This document shows positions 1-8,285 of a stretch of 64,000 bases of DNA, one piece after another. The position numbers and the translations under genes are program-made. Position 1 is the first letter of the stretch. Each line of letters begins with the position of its first letter. The stretch spans positions 4,340,001 through 4,404,000 of the forward strand of contig NZ_CP119758.1 of the NCBI RefSeq assembly GCF_029323795.1, written 5' to 3'. The notes beneath the pieces were generated by a model, which did no database searches, was not told the DNA's origin, and saw nothing but the letters and a program-made list of their open reading frames with translations. The DNA is from Zobellia alginiliquefaciens. GTDB taxonomy: Bacteria; Bacteroidota; Bacteroidia; Flavobacteriales; Flavobacteriaceae.

Positions 1-873
1 GGTGACGCTTCCGTTGCTATGTGGGCCTTGGTTCTTTCTAACGGACTCAATATTATTCTTGACCCTATTTTTATCTTCGGATGGGGTCCAATACCGGAAT
101 ACGGAGTAATGGGAGCTGCTATAGCAACCAATATTGGAAGAGGAACTGCCGTTTTGTTTCAACTAGCGGTTTTATTCTTTGGATGGAGCCGTATAAAAAT
201 AGGGTTCAAAGATATTGTCATTCGTTTTAGTGTAATGTTCAATCTTATTAAGGTTTCTCTTGGGGGAATCGCTCAATTTCTAATTGGCACTTCTAGCTGG
301 GTATTTTTAATGCGCATGATGTCGGAATTTGGTAGCGAGGTATTGGCTGGTTATACGATTGCCATCCGGGTAATGTTATTTACGTTAATGCCTTCTTGGG
401 GTATGAGCAATTCAGCGGCTACATTAGTTGGGCAGAACCTAGGTGCCCAACAACCGGAACGCGCAGAAAAATCGGTCTGGAAAACAGGAAAGTACAATGC
501 CATTTTTATGGGGGTTGTTTCGGTGATTTATCTCCTCTTTGCTTACGATATCGTTGCGTGGTTCAATACTAATCCCATAGTGGTGGAAAATGGAGGGTTG
601 TGTCTTCAGATAATAGCTATAGGGTATATTTTCTATGCCTATGGTATGGTGGTGACTCAGGCTTTTAATGGGGCTGGAGATACAGGTACACCTACTAAGA
701 TTAATCTTATTGCTTTTTGGTTGTTTCAACTGCCATTTGCTTACTTGGCCGCCATAACATTTAATTTGGGGGCTATGGGCGTGTTCATTGCAATTACCGC
801 TGCAGAGGTTCTATTGGCCATAATTTCTATGATTTGGTTTAAAAAAGGAAACTGGAAAAAGGTGAGCGTCTAA
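1..873 (+). CDS. MATE family efflux transporter, C-terminal part (5' end outside window)
   Basis: The reading frame is open from base 1, so the gene starts upstream of the window; about 290 residues are visible of a family that usually has 440-460. The visible part is almost entirely hydrophobic, with roughly seven to eight membrane segments and MATE-type features such as the NGLNIILDP segment and the AATLVGQNLGA segment at the start of the second half. MATE proteins export drugs or metabolites across the inner membrane in exchange for Na+ or H+. The substrate cannot be inferred. A trans-sulfuration enzyme follows 40 bp later on the same strand and may be co-transcribed, but nothing links the two functionally. 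Confidence 0.9.
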   Translation, partial: GDASVAMWALVLSNGLNIILDPIFIFGWGPIPEYGVMGAAIATNIGRGTAVLFQLAVLFFGWSRIKIGFKDIVIRFSVMFNLIKVSLGGIAQFLIGTSSWVFLMRMMSEFGSEVLAGYTIAIRVMLFTLMPSWGMSNSAATLVGQNLGAQQPERAEKSVWKTGKYNAIFMGVVSVIYLLFAYDIVAWFNTNPIVVENGGLCLQIIAIGYIFYAYGMVVTQAFNGAGDTGTPTKINLIAFWLFQLPFAYLAAITFNLGAMGVFIAITAAEVLLAIISMIWFKKGNWKKVSV

Positions 874-913
874 TCCGCTTTTTGTAACTTTATCCTTCTT
901 AATCTTGGAAAAT

Positions 914-2089
914 ATGCAGCAGAAGAAAATAGGCCTGAATACAATTTGTACCCATGTGGGTGAAGTGAAAGATGAACAGTTTAAAGGAGCAATTTCGCCC
1001 TTATACATGAGCAGTTCGTATGCTTTTGAAGGCGTTGATGCAAAACGGTACCCTAGATACTTTAATACGCCAAATCAAGAAGCACTGTGCAGAAAAATTG
1101 CAGCTTTGGAGCATGCTGAAGCAGGACTCATTTTTGGCAGTGGTATGGCTGCTATTACTACTTCGCTTATGGCTTTTTTAAAAGCTGGAGACCATATTGT
1201 TCTTCAACAGGTTTTGTATGGAGGGACGTATAATTTGGTGGTAGAGGAGTTTGAGAAATTTGGTATAGAATATTCTTTTACCGAAGGATGGCGTCCTGAG
1301 GATTTTGAAAAAAAGATTAGGTCTAACACCAAGGTCATTTATATTGAAACCCCCTCTAATCCATTGTTAACCATAACCGATCTGGATGCTATAGGAATGT
1401 TGGCTAAAAAGCATGACCTAGTTTCCATGATCGATAATACGTTTGCTAGTCCTGTCAATCAAAATCCTATTGACTTTGGTATTGATGTAGTTGTTCATAG
1501 TGCGACTAAATATATGGGGGGGCATTCCGATATTTTGGCAGGAGCTGTTGCATCATCCGAAGAAAATATCAATCGTATTTTTGGTTTGGCAAAGAATTTT
1601 GGCGGAAGCCTTAGTGATTACACGGTCTGGCTTTTAGAAAGAAGTTTAAAGACTATGGGAATACGGGTGAAGGCACAAAATGAGAATGCCCAGCGTATGG
1701 CGGAATATCTTCATGAGAACAACGCTGTTAATAAAGTGTATTACCCAGGTTTACCAAGTCACCCTGATCATGAACTGGCAAAATCCCAAATGCATGGTTT
1801 TGGAGGTATGCTGTCTTTTGAATTAAACGAAGATTATGATGCAGCTCAGTTTCAGAGAGAACTACAATTAATTAAACCTTCTATGAGTTTGGCAGGGGTG
1901 GAGAGTACCGTACTTTCGCCGACCAAAACTTCGCACGCACTTTTGAGTGCCGAGGAAAGAGCTAAACAGGGAATTCAAGACGGTTTAATTCGCTTTTCAG
2001 TGGGTATAGAAGAACCAGAGGATTTAATAGCGGACATAGAACAGGCATTGGAAAAAGTAAGGTCTACTGATGTAATAACGACTAGTTAG
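914..2089 (+). CDS. Trans-sulfuration PLP-dependent enzyme (cystathionine synthase/lyase or methionine gamma-lyase type)
   Basis: This is a full-length (391 aa) Cys/Met-metabolism PLP enzyme. The PLP lysine lies in the HSATKYMGG motif near residue 199, with the GSGMAAI phosphate-binding segment near residue 75 and the DNTFASP segment upstream. Members carry out gamma-replacement, gamma-elimination or beta-elimination on homoserine esters, cystathionine or methionine in the cytosol. Sequence reading alone does not say which. I chose the ATG at 914. A TTG at 905 in frame would add three residues, but it overlaps a TAATCTTG stretch (900-907) that resembles a -7 promoter element. bshB1 follows 42 bp downstream, so a link to cysteine supply for bacillithiol is possible but only inferred. 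Confidence 0.9.
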   Translation: MQQKKIGLNTICTHVGEVKDEQFKGAISPLYMSSSYAFEGVDAKRYPRYFNTPNQEALCRKIAALEHAEAGLIFGSGMAAITTSLMAFLKAGDHIVLQQVLYGGTYNLVVEEFEKFGIEYSFTEGWRPEDFEKKIRSNTKVIYIETPSNPLLTITDLDAIGMLAKKHDLVSMIDNTFASPVNQNPIDFGIDVVVHSATKYMGGHSDILAGAVASSEENINRIFGLAKNFGGSLSDYTVWLLERSLKTMGIRVKAQNENAQRMAEYLHENNAVNKVYYPGLPSHPDHELAKSQMHGFGGMLSFELNEDYDAAQFQRELQLIKPSMSLAGVESTVLSPTKTSHALLSAEERAKQGIQDGLIRFSVGIEEPEDLIADIEQALEKVRSTDVITTS

Positions 2090-2131
2090 GCTCAAAAGAC
2101 CTTAAAGATTATCAATACTCAAGAAAAACGA

Positions 2132-2854
2132 ATGAAATTAGACATATTAGCTTTTGGCGCTCACCCAGATGATGTTGAACTTGGTGCCGGAGCAACTATA
2201 GCCAAAGCCATTGCCAATGGTAAAAAAGTAGGAATTATAGATTTGACCCGGGGCGAACTTGGTACGAGGGGTTCCGCGGAGATAAGAGATAAGGAGGCTA
2301 CTACCGCCGCTGAAATATTGGGAGTAACGGTTCGTGAAAATTTGGGGTTTGCAGATGGTTTTTTTGTGAACGATAGGGCGCATCAATTAGAAATCATTAA
2401 AATACTACGGAAATACCAACCGGATATGGTTTTATGTAATGCTATAGATGATCGCCATATAGATCATGGTAAGGGAAGTAAATTGGTTAGTGATGCCTGT
2501 TTTTTAAGTGGATTGGTGAAAATTGATACGCAGTTAGATGGAGAAGAGACGAACCAAGGACAATGGAGGCCTAAAGTGGTGTACCATTATATTCAATGGA
2601 AAAATATAGAGCCCGATTTTGTTGTAGATATTTCAGAATTTATTGAAAAGAAAACAGAGGCGATTTTAGCATATTCGTCACAGTTTCATGATCCTAATAG
2701 TAAGGAACCGGAAACGCCCATAAGCAGTAAAAATTTTATTGAAAGTGTAAATTACCGAGCTAGGGATTTAGGGAGATTGGTAGGAGTAGAGTATGCCGAG
2801 GGTTTTACAACAGAACGTTTTGTTGCTGTTAAAAATATTGACGATTTAATCTAA
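2132..2854 (+). CDS. bshB1: Bacillithiol biosynthesis deacetylase BshB1
   Basis: This 240-aa LmbE/PIG-L family metal-dependent deacetylase removes the acetyl group from N-acetylglucosaminyl-malate in bacillithiol synthesis. The zinc-binding AHPDDVELG motif is at residues 9-18, followed by LTRGELGTRG, and the second metal/active-site block DDRHIDHGKGS lies near residues 108-118. The length and the BshB1-type GELGTRG motif favour BshB1 over generic LmbE proteins. bshA and bshC are not in the window. Its TAA stop (2852-2854) overlaps the TAG stop of the convergent histidine kinase (2851-2853). Confidence 0.93.
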   Translation: MKLDILAFGAHPDDVELGAGATIAKAIANGKKVGIIDLTRGELGTRGSAEIRDKEATTAAEILGVTVRENLGFADGFFVNDRAHQLEIIKILRKYQPDMVLCNAIDDRHIDHGKGSKLVSDACFLSGLVKIDTQLDGEETNQGQWRPKVVYHYIQWKNIEPDFVVDISEFIEKKTEAILAYSSQFHDPNSKEPETPISSKNFIESVNYRARDLGRLVGVEYAEGFTTERFVAVKNIDDLI

Positions 2855-4941
2855 GCAGTTCGTTGGTATTTGTTTTTAGCCTTGGGTAAGGTAAAGTGAA
2901 AGGTACTTCCTTTTCTAAAAGTACTTTCTACCCAGATTTTTCCATTATTTTTCTCTATCATTTCTTTACAAAGAGATAGACCTAGACCAGTACCTTTTTC
3001 ATTATTGGTGCCGTAAGTTGTTAATGTGGAGTTATCTAAAAATAGCCTTTCAATCGTTTTTTCTGTCATACCTACACCGGTATCTCTAATTGAAACTTGC
3101 CATTGTTTTGTTTTTTCAATGGCAGTAATAGTTATCATACCGTTTTCAGGTGTAAATTTTAGGGCGTTGCTTATGAGGTTACGAACAACAATATCTATTT
3201 GGTTACTGTCTGACCAAGAAAGTGTCTTGGTTTCCAAATGGTTTATAAGACGTATAGATTTTGTTTTTGCTATCTCGGAAAGTAAATCGATATTATCTTT
3301 TACAACCGTTTCTAGCGCAACTACTTCAGGTCTGGTAACCGCACCGTTCATTTGGGTCTGGCCCCAAGTCAACAAGTTGTTTAGAGTAAAAGATATGTGA
3401 TCGATATCATTAGAGAGCTTAGGAAGGAATCCCATAAACTCATTTTGTTCTATCTCCCCATCTTTAAATAATTTTAATAACCCTTGGAAAGCGGCAATGG
3501 GACCACGAAGGTCATGACCAATTATAGAAAATAGTTTGTCTTTGGTACGGTTTATTTCGTGTAGGGCAAGTTCATTTTGCTCTAAATCTTCTTTTTTCTT
3601 CTGAAGTTCCGAATTTAAGTTTTTTTGGATTTTCTCACTTCTACCGACCAATAAAGTAACGATAATGAAAATTACAAGAATACCTAGGGCTACATTAACA
3701 TAAGCCCGTTGCATGTCTAGCTGTTTGTTATTTTCTTCTATAAGATCTGCCTTTTGTTTTTCATGTTCCATTTTGGTTTTCAACATGGTCAGACTCTTTT
3801 TGTTCTCGTTTCGTGATAGTGTGTCTGACAACGTCTGATATATCTCGTGATATTTTAAAGCTTCGGTGTAATTTTCTTTGTTCTTATTAATTAGATATAG
3901 CGTTTTAGCACATTGCTGAGACTCTTCCATATCTTGTATGTCATTGGAAATAGCGTAAGCATCTAATGCATATTTTTCAGAAATACTGTCTTTACCCATT
4001 CCTAGATAGGCTTGAGACATTCCGTTTAGCAACTCTATTTTGCCTCGATCATCCTGAATGGTTTTGTGCAACATTTCACTTTGGCTATACCAATATAGTG
4101 CCCACTCCGGTTTGTTGTCCTTTAAATAGATTTTACCTTTTGTAGCGTAACCATACGCAAGCCATTCCATTTTCTTGTTCTTCTCAAAGATGGCAATACT
4201 AGAGTTGGCATTGTACATGGCGTATTCCAATTCACCCATATCTGCATATAAAGAGGCTATATTGCTCATGGTCTCCGCAGAATATATCTCATTGCCAATT
4301 TCTTCGTTAATCTTTTTTACGTTTTTGTAAAACTCCAAGGCCTGCACATAGTCTTTTTGTGAAGCGTATAGGTTGGCTACATTTTCACTGAGCACGGACT
4401 GCATGAATTTGTCGTCATTTTCATTGGCGATATCTATAGCTTCCAAATAGTAGATTAGAGCTTTTGCGTAATCACCAATATATGCGAATTCTGAAGCAAG
4501 ATTGTTCTGGGCCCTCAACTGCGGTTTAACAGCTTTTATCATTTTGCCTATGGAGCGCGCATTTTTAAAGTAAAGCATACTTTGGGTATGATCTCCCTTA
4601 TCGGAATAATAATTACCCATACCTATTAATGCGTAACTTTCTCCTATTTTGTAGTGGGAAGACTTACTATAGTCTAGGGCAAGCTGTGAAAGCAAAAGAA
4701 GACTGTCCGTATTATAATACCTTAATTCGTAAGCCAGGTCATTTAACAGGTTGATGTGAGTGGTGTCTTTAGGGGAAAAATTGGGAGTATTTCTTAATTC
4801 CTTAATGCGTGTTTGTAAACTGTCTTTAATCTCATGTTGCGCTTTTACCTGAGCAGTACACAAAACCAGTATTCCAAAGAGGAAAATACCTATTTGAGAT
4901 AACCGGTTGGGGGTCAAAGAAAGATTTTTGACAAAAAGCAT
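2851..4941 (-). CDS. TPR-containing sensor histidine kinase (orphan)
   Basis: This 696-aa protein has an N-terminal signal sequence ending in VKAQ and about six TPR-like helical repeats (roughly residues 60-390), predicted to be periplasmic. One membrane segment follows (about 414-432, NVALGILVIFIIVTLLVG). The cytoplasmic part has a coiled coil, a HisKA domain with the phospho-acceptor in IIGHDLRGPI near residue 474, and a HATPase_c domain (N box NLISNALKFTPENG, G boxes RDTGVGM and GTGLGLSL). It should autophosphorylate in response to a ligand or protein bound by the TPRs. No response regulator is adjacent, so it is an orphan kinase here. Its upstream region carries a TTTCACAAC motif also found upstream of the second TPR kinase (23834-25804). 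Confidence 0.93.
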   Translation of the reverse strand: MLFVKNLSLTPNRLSQIGIFLFGILVLCTAQVKAQHEIKDSLQTRIKELRNTPNFSPKDTTHINLLNDLAYELRYYNTDSLLLLSQLALDYSKSSHYKIGESYALIGMGNYYSDKGDHTQSMLYFKNARSIGKMIKAVKPQLRAQNNLASEFAYIGDYAKALIYYLEAIDIANENDDKFMQSVLSENVANLYASQKDYVQALEFYKNVKKINEEIGNEIYSAETMSNIASLYADMGELEYAMYNANSSIAIFEKNKKMEWLAYGYATKGKIYLKDNKPEWALYWYSQSEMLHKTIQDDRGKIELLNGMSQAYLGMGKDSISEKYALDAYAISNDIQDMEESQQCAKTLYLINKNKENYTEALKYHEIYQTLSDTLSRNENKKSLTMLKTKMEHEKQKADLIEENNKQLDMQRAYVNVALGILVIFIIVTLLVGRSEKIQKNLNSELQKKKEDLEQNELALHEINRTKDKLFSIIGHDLRGPIAAFQGLLKLFKDGEIEQNEFMGFLPKLSNDIDHISFTLNNLLTWGQTQMNGAVTRPEVVALETVVKDNIDLLSEIAKTKSIRLINHLETKTLSWSDSNQIDIVVRNLISNALKFTPENGMITITAIEKTKQWQVSIRDTGVGMTEKTIERLFLDNSTLTTYGTNNEKGTGLGLSLCKEMIEKNNGKIWVESTFRKGSTFHFTLPKAKNKYQRTA

Positions 4942-4995
4942 TTTGAAAATTAATTATTCATCTAATTTATCTACATGATGTAGATATCTCTAATA

Positions 4996-5008
4996 ATTGT
5001 TGTGAAAC
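4996..5008 (-). promoter_or_regulatory. GTTTCACAACAAT motif upstream of the orphan histidine kinase
   Basis: On the minus strand this reads GTTTCACAACAAT, 55-67 nt before the kinase start codon. The same 13 bases occur at 23516-23528 upstream of the other TPR-histidine kinase, where the core is a phased direct repeat. It may be a shared regulator site; that is an inference from identity and placement only. Confidence 0.4.
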
Positions 5009-5040
5009 GCTAAAAATTGTGTGTTTTAACGTAAGTACCT

Positions 5041-5060
5041 TGCACTTTATCGATGTTTTT
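5041..5060. repeat. Copy 1 of a ~20-bp intergenic motif (TGCAYTTYATCGAT core)
   Basis: The 20 bases here match 48704-48723 at 18 positions; a related copy lies at 20807-20826. All three are in intergenic DNA, 65-150 bp from a start codon or RNA gene. The palindromic ATCGAT centre suggests a protein-binding site. The regulator is unknown. Confidence 0.45.
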
Positions 5061-5145
5061 GAAGTTTTTGTTTCCCATTAGACATTCATTATCAACACGT
5101 TCTATGGTGTAATCTGATGACGTATAAAAATAACAGAAGTTTTAT

Positions 5146-5177
5146 TTTGAAAGATTACTTGAAAAAAAGTATCTTTG
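5146..5177 (+). promoter_or_regulatory. Bacteroidota-type promoter of tRNA-His
   Basis: A TTTG at 5146-5149 and a perfect TATCTTTG (TAnnTTTG) at 5170-5177 are separated by 20 bp, which is the housekeeping sigma consensus layout in Bacteroidota. The -7 element ends 15 bp before the mature 5' end of tRNA-His. Confidence 0.8.
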
Positions 5178-5192
5178 CCACCGCTTACAAAT

Positions 5193-5270
5193 GGTGGTTG
5201 TAGCTCAGCTGGTTAGAGCGCTTGATTGTGGTTCAAGAGGTCGCCGGTTCGAAACCGGTCTTCCACCCCA
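5193..5270 (+). tRNA. tRNA-His (anticodon GTG)
   Basis: A full cloverleaf can be drawn: D stem GCTC/GAGC (5203-5206, 5216-5219), anticodon stem CTTGA/TCAAG with anticodon GTG at 5228-5230, T stem GCCGG/CCGGT around TTCGAAA, discriminator C73 at 5267 and an encoded CCA (5268-5270). The extra G at 5193 (position -1) opposite C73 is the histidine identity element. The acceptor stem has two adjacent T-T oppositions (5:68 and 6:67), which is unusual but may be a lineage feature. A rho-independent terminator follows directly. Confidence 0.96.
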
Positions 5271-5275
5271 AAATA

Positions 5276-5306
5276 AAAAGCCTTGTCTTAATTGACAGGG
5301 CTTTTT
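5276..5306 (+). terminator. Rho-independent terminator after tRNA-His
   Basis: An inverted repeat AAAGCCTTGTC / GACAGGGCTTT with a six-base loop is followed by a T run. It starts six bases after the tRNA CCA end. Confidence 0.8.
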
Positions 5307-5335
5307 GGTAATATACATTGCTGAAATTTGGACAT

Positions 5336-5367
5336 AAAAAAACCTGCCCTATAGAGCAGGTTTTTTA
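5336..5367 (-). terminator. Terminator of the M28 peptidase gene (probably bidirectional)
   Basis: The hairpin AAAAAACCTGC / GCAGGTTTTTT (eight-base loop) lies 14 bp beyond the stop codon of the minus-strand peptidase gene. The A/T arms make it usable from either strand. Confidence 0.75.
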
Positions 5368-5380
5368 TGGGCTCATATTT

Positions 5381-6949
5381 TTATTTAGTTGCTTTATCAA
5401 CAACAACACGGTCTTTTCTATTTGCAACTTCCCACGCAGTATAGAAAACCAAACGTGTACGGTTCTCTAGAAGATCGTAATTAATTTTATCCGGTGTATC
5501 TCCCGGTCTATGGTAATCATCATGCGTACCATTAAAGTAAAAGATGATAGGAATATTATTCTTAGCAAAATTGTAGTGATCACTTCTATAGTAAAAACGG
5601 TTAGGGTCGTTCTCATCATTATAGGTGTAATCTAATTCAATATTAGTGTATTTGGTGTTGACCTCTTCAGATAGCTCATGTAAATCAGTACTAAGTTTGT
5701 CGGAGCCGATTAGATAAATATAATTCCGATCACCTGTACGTTTAGGATCAATTCTTCCTATCATATCAATATTTAGGTTGGCCACTGTGTTTTCCAAAGG
5801 AAAAATAGGATCTACATCGGCATAGTATTGAGAACCCAACAACCCTTTTTCTTCACCGGTAACATGTAAAAAAACAATGGAACGCTTGGGGCCTTGACCA
5901 GCATCTGCCGCTTTTTTAAACGCTTGGGCAATTTCTAAAAGGGCAACGGTTCCAGAACCATCATCATCAGCACCATTATTTATTTCGCCATCTGCGGTAA
6001 TACCAATATGGTCTAAGTGAGAGGACAACACCAGATATTCATCTGGTTTTTCCGAACCTTTTAGCACGGCAACAACATTTTCAGATTCAATCCCATTATT
6101 TTCACTTCGCACGTCTACGGCTAGTTTTTTAGCTATTTTTTTTGGCTTATCGTCAGATTGGATATTTGGTAAAATGGCTTTAGCGAGTTTAGCGTTGATT
6201 AAGAAGTTAAAAAAATCGTCCGCACCATCTTTAGAAAGTTCCATTCTTCCACTATCATTATTTTTCATCCAATTAAACCTACTTTTAAAACGGGAAAAAT
6301 TAGTTTCGTCATAATAAAGAATGCCTTTAGCGCCTTTTGATGTAGCCAATTCCAAACGTTTGCCTAAAGATTCGGACATATTGCTCCAAATAGATTTTTC
6401 CGAAGTTCCGGATAAAAGATAGTTTCCATTTGCGGCTAAAGGCTCTCCGGATTTTACCAGAACCACTTTATCGGTAACATCAATGTTTTTGTAATCTGAA
6501 TAATCGCCATCTTCAATACCATAACCGGCATAAACGATATTATCAAAAGACCCTTGTGCTTTTGAAAAAGTTAGGAAATCGTCTCCTAATGGATATTCCT
6601 TACCGTTAACAGTAAGAGAACCAACAGGCAGCTGACTGACTTCGAGCGGCACTTTTTGAAAATAATCACCGTTTTCCTGAGCGGCTGGAATTCCTAAATT
6701 TTCATATGCTGCTTTTAAATATTCAACAGCTTTTTTTTGTCCAGGTTTACCTGTTTCCCTACCTTCAAATTCATCGGAGGCATAGGTGTACAAGTGTTCT
6801 TTTAGTTCACTTTCGGTTATAGTCTCGGCGAAAGTTTCTGGGGTTTGAGTAGATTTAGTAGCTACAGTTTTATTTCCATCGGAAACAGTGGTTTGCGATG
6901 AATTACAGGCCATAGCCAATCCTATGCTAAGGATTATGAGTTTTTTCAT
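5381..6949 (-). CDS. M28 family metallopeptidase, lipoprotein
   Basis: This is a 522-aa zinc aminopeptidase-like protein. The N-terminus MKKLIILSIGLAMAC is a lipoprotein signal with its lipobox cysteine at about residue 15, so the enzyme is probably anchored in the outer membrane or periplasm. A PA-like insert covers roughly residues 110-280. The M28 metal ligands follow in order: SSHLDHIG (His), NGADDDGSG (Asp), VTGEEKGLLGS (Glu-Glu), NIDMIGR (Asp) and HDDYHRPGD (His). It should trim N-terminal residues from peptides outside the cytoplasm. The gene stands alone, with a terminator just past its end; specificity is not predictable. Confidence 0.92.
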   Translation of the reverse strand: MKKLIILSIGLAMACNSSQTTVSDGNKTVATKSTQTPETFAETITESELKEHLYTYASDEFEGRETGKPGQKKAVEYLKAAYENLGIPAAQENGDYFQKVPLEVSQLPVGSLTVNGKEYPLGDDFLTFSKAQGSFDNIVYAGYGIEDGDYSDYKNIDVTDKVVLVKSGEPLAANGNYLLSGTSEKSIWSNMSESLGKRLELATSKGAKGILYYDETNFSRFKSRFNWMKNNDSGRMELSKDGADDFFNFLINAKLAKAILPNIQSDDKPKKIAKKLAVDVRSENNGIESENVVAVLKGSEKPDEYLVLSSHLDHIGITADGEINNGADDDGSGTVALLEIAQAFKKAADAGQGPKRSIVFLHVTGEEKGLLGSQYYADVDPIFPLENTVANLNIDMIGRIDPKRTGDRNYIYLIGSDKLSTDLHELSEEVNTKYTNIELDYTYNDENDPNRFYYRSDHYNFAKNNIPIIFYFNGTHDDYHRPGDTPDKINYDLLENRTRLVFYTAWEVANRKDRVVVDKATK

Positions 6950-7097
6950 GTGATGTGAGTTATGCTTTCATAAAGTTTCCAAAAATAACGAAAACAAATA
7001 GAACCGGTCTCTTACTAGATAATATTTAGTACGCAGGTCCATTACTTTTTTAATTAACTTGCTCAAGGTTTTATCAAATCTAGATATATTTCTTATT

Positions 7098-8285
7098 ATG
7101 AAAATTATAAAACTACTAATCGCTTGTAGCCTTGCCAGTGCTATAAGCATTTCTTGTAATCAAAAGAAAAAAGAAAAAATGACCGAATCCGTTTCAAAAA
7201 CACCAAGCGCAAAATACGCGCAAAATATTAACCCTGCAGATTTCACCACCACTATAGAAGGAGATTCCGTAAAGTTCTTTGTTTTAACTAATGCCAATGG
7301 TATGGAGGTCACCTTCACAAATTACGGTCAACGTCTAGTGTCATTATATGCACCGGATAAGAATGGTAAATTTGACGATGTGGTTTTAGGTTTTGATAAT
7401 TTGAAGGATTACAGAGCGAAAAAGAATTTCTTTGGCGCAGTTATAGGTAGATATGGTAACCGAATTGCAAAGGGAAAATTTAGTTTAGATGGTAAAACCT
7501 ATGATTTAGCCATCAATAATAATGAAAACCACCTTCATGGCGGTCTGGTCGGTTTTGAGAGTGTTGTTTGGAAGGTTGACGACCATACGGATAATAGCAT
7601 TAGCTTTAGTCGTGTTTCTCCAGATATGGAAGAAGGGTATCCGGGTAATTTAGAAGTTACGGTGAGTTATGTACTTACTGATGATAATGCACTACGGATT
7701 AGTTATGAGGCAAAGACGGATAAGCCTACCTATGTAAACCTCACCAATCATTCTTTTTTTAATTTAAAAGGAGAAGGAGAGGGCACTGTAAACGATCATG
7801 TGGTCCTGTTAAATGCGGATAAGTTTACACCTGTGGATAATGGGTTGATTCCTACGGGGGAAATAATGAATGTGGAGGACACCCCTTTTGATTTTAGAGC
7901 GCCTAAAACTATTGAAAAAGATATTAATGCAGATTTTGAACAATTAAAAATAGGAAAAGGATACGATCATAATTTTGTTCTTAATGAAGAACCTAAAAAT
8001 AATGAAGGCCTTACTTTTGCGGCTAGAGTAGTAGAGCCAAACAGTGGTAGAACCTTAGAAGTTTACACTTCCGAACCAGGCGTACAGTTTTACGGTGGTA
8101 ACTTTTTAGATGGTTCCGATATTGGTAAAAGTGGAAATCCTTATGTTCGTAGAGGTTCTTTTTGTCTTGAAACACAACATTTCCCCGATTCTCCTAATCA
8201 GCCGGATTTTCCTAGTACACGCTTAAATCCAGGGGAAACATATACTTCGTATTGTACCTACAAGTTTGGTGTTACGGAAAACTAG
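7098..8285 (+). CDS. Aldose 1-epimerase (galactose mutarotase), lipoprotein
   Basis: This 395-aa GalM-type enzyme interconverts alpha and beta anomers of aldoses. Family hallmarks are FFGAVIGRYGNRIAKG near residue 115, NNENHLHGG (catalytic-site His), YVNLTNHSFFNLKG (second His) and the late CLETQHFPDSPN segment carrying the catalytic Glu. The start ATG at 7098 gives MKIIKLLIACSLASAISISC, a lipoprotein signal, so this mutarotase probably acts outside the cytoplasm. The in-frame TTG at 7059 would add 13 residues before the signal peptide and is unlikely. The TAG stop sits in a CTAG tetranucleotide that also ends the convergent AraC gene. Confidence 0.92.
   Translation: MKIIKLLIACSLASAISISCNQKKKEKMTESVSKTPSAKYAQNINPADFTTTIEGDSVKFFVLTNANGMEVTFTNYGQRLVSLYAPDKNGKFDDVVLGFDNLKDYRAKKNFFGAVIGRYGNRIAKGKFSLDGKTYDLAINNNENHLHGGLVGFESVVWKVDDHTDNSISFSRVSPDMEEGYPGNLEVTVSYVLTDDNALRISYEAKTDKPTYVNLTNHSFFNLKGEGEGTVNDHVVLLNADKFTPVDNGLIPTGEIMNVEDTPFDFRAPKTIEKDINADFEQLKIGKGYDHNFVLNEEPKNNEGLTFAARVVEPNSGRTLEVYTSEPGVQFYGGNFLDGSDIGKSGNPYVRRGSFCLETQHFPDSPNQPDFPSTRLNPGETYTSYCTYKFGVTEN

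Noticed and set aside
6968-7150. 60-codon minus-strand frame between the M28 peptidase and the epimerase
   Set aside because: It overlaps the epimerase start and signal peptide on the other strand and has no recognisable features.
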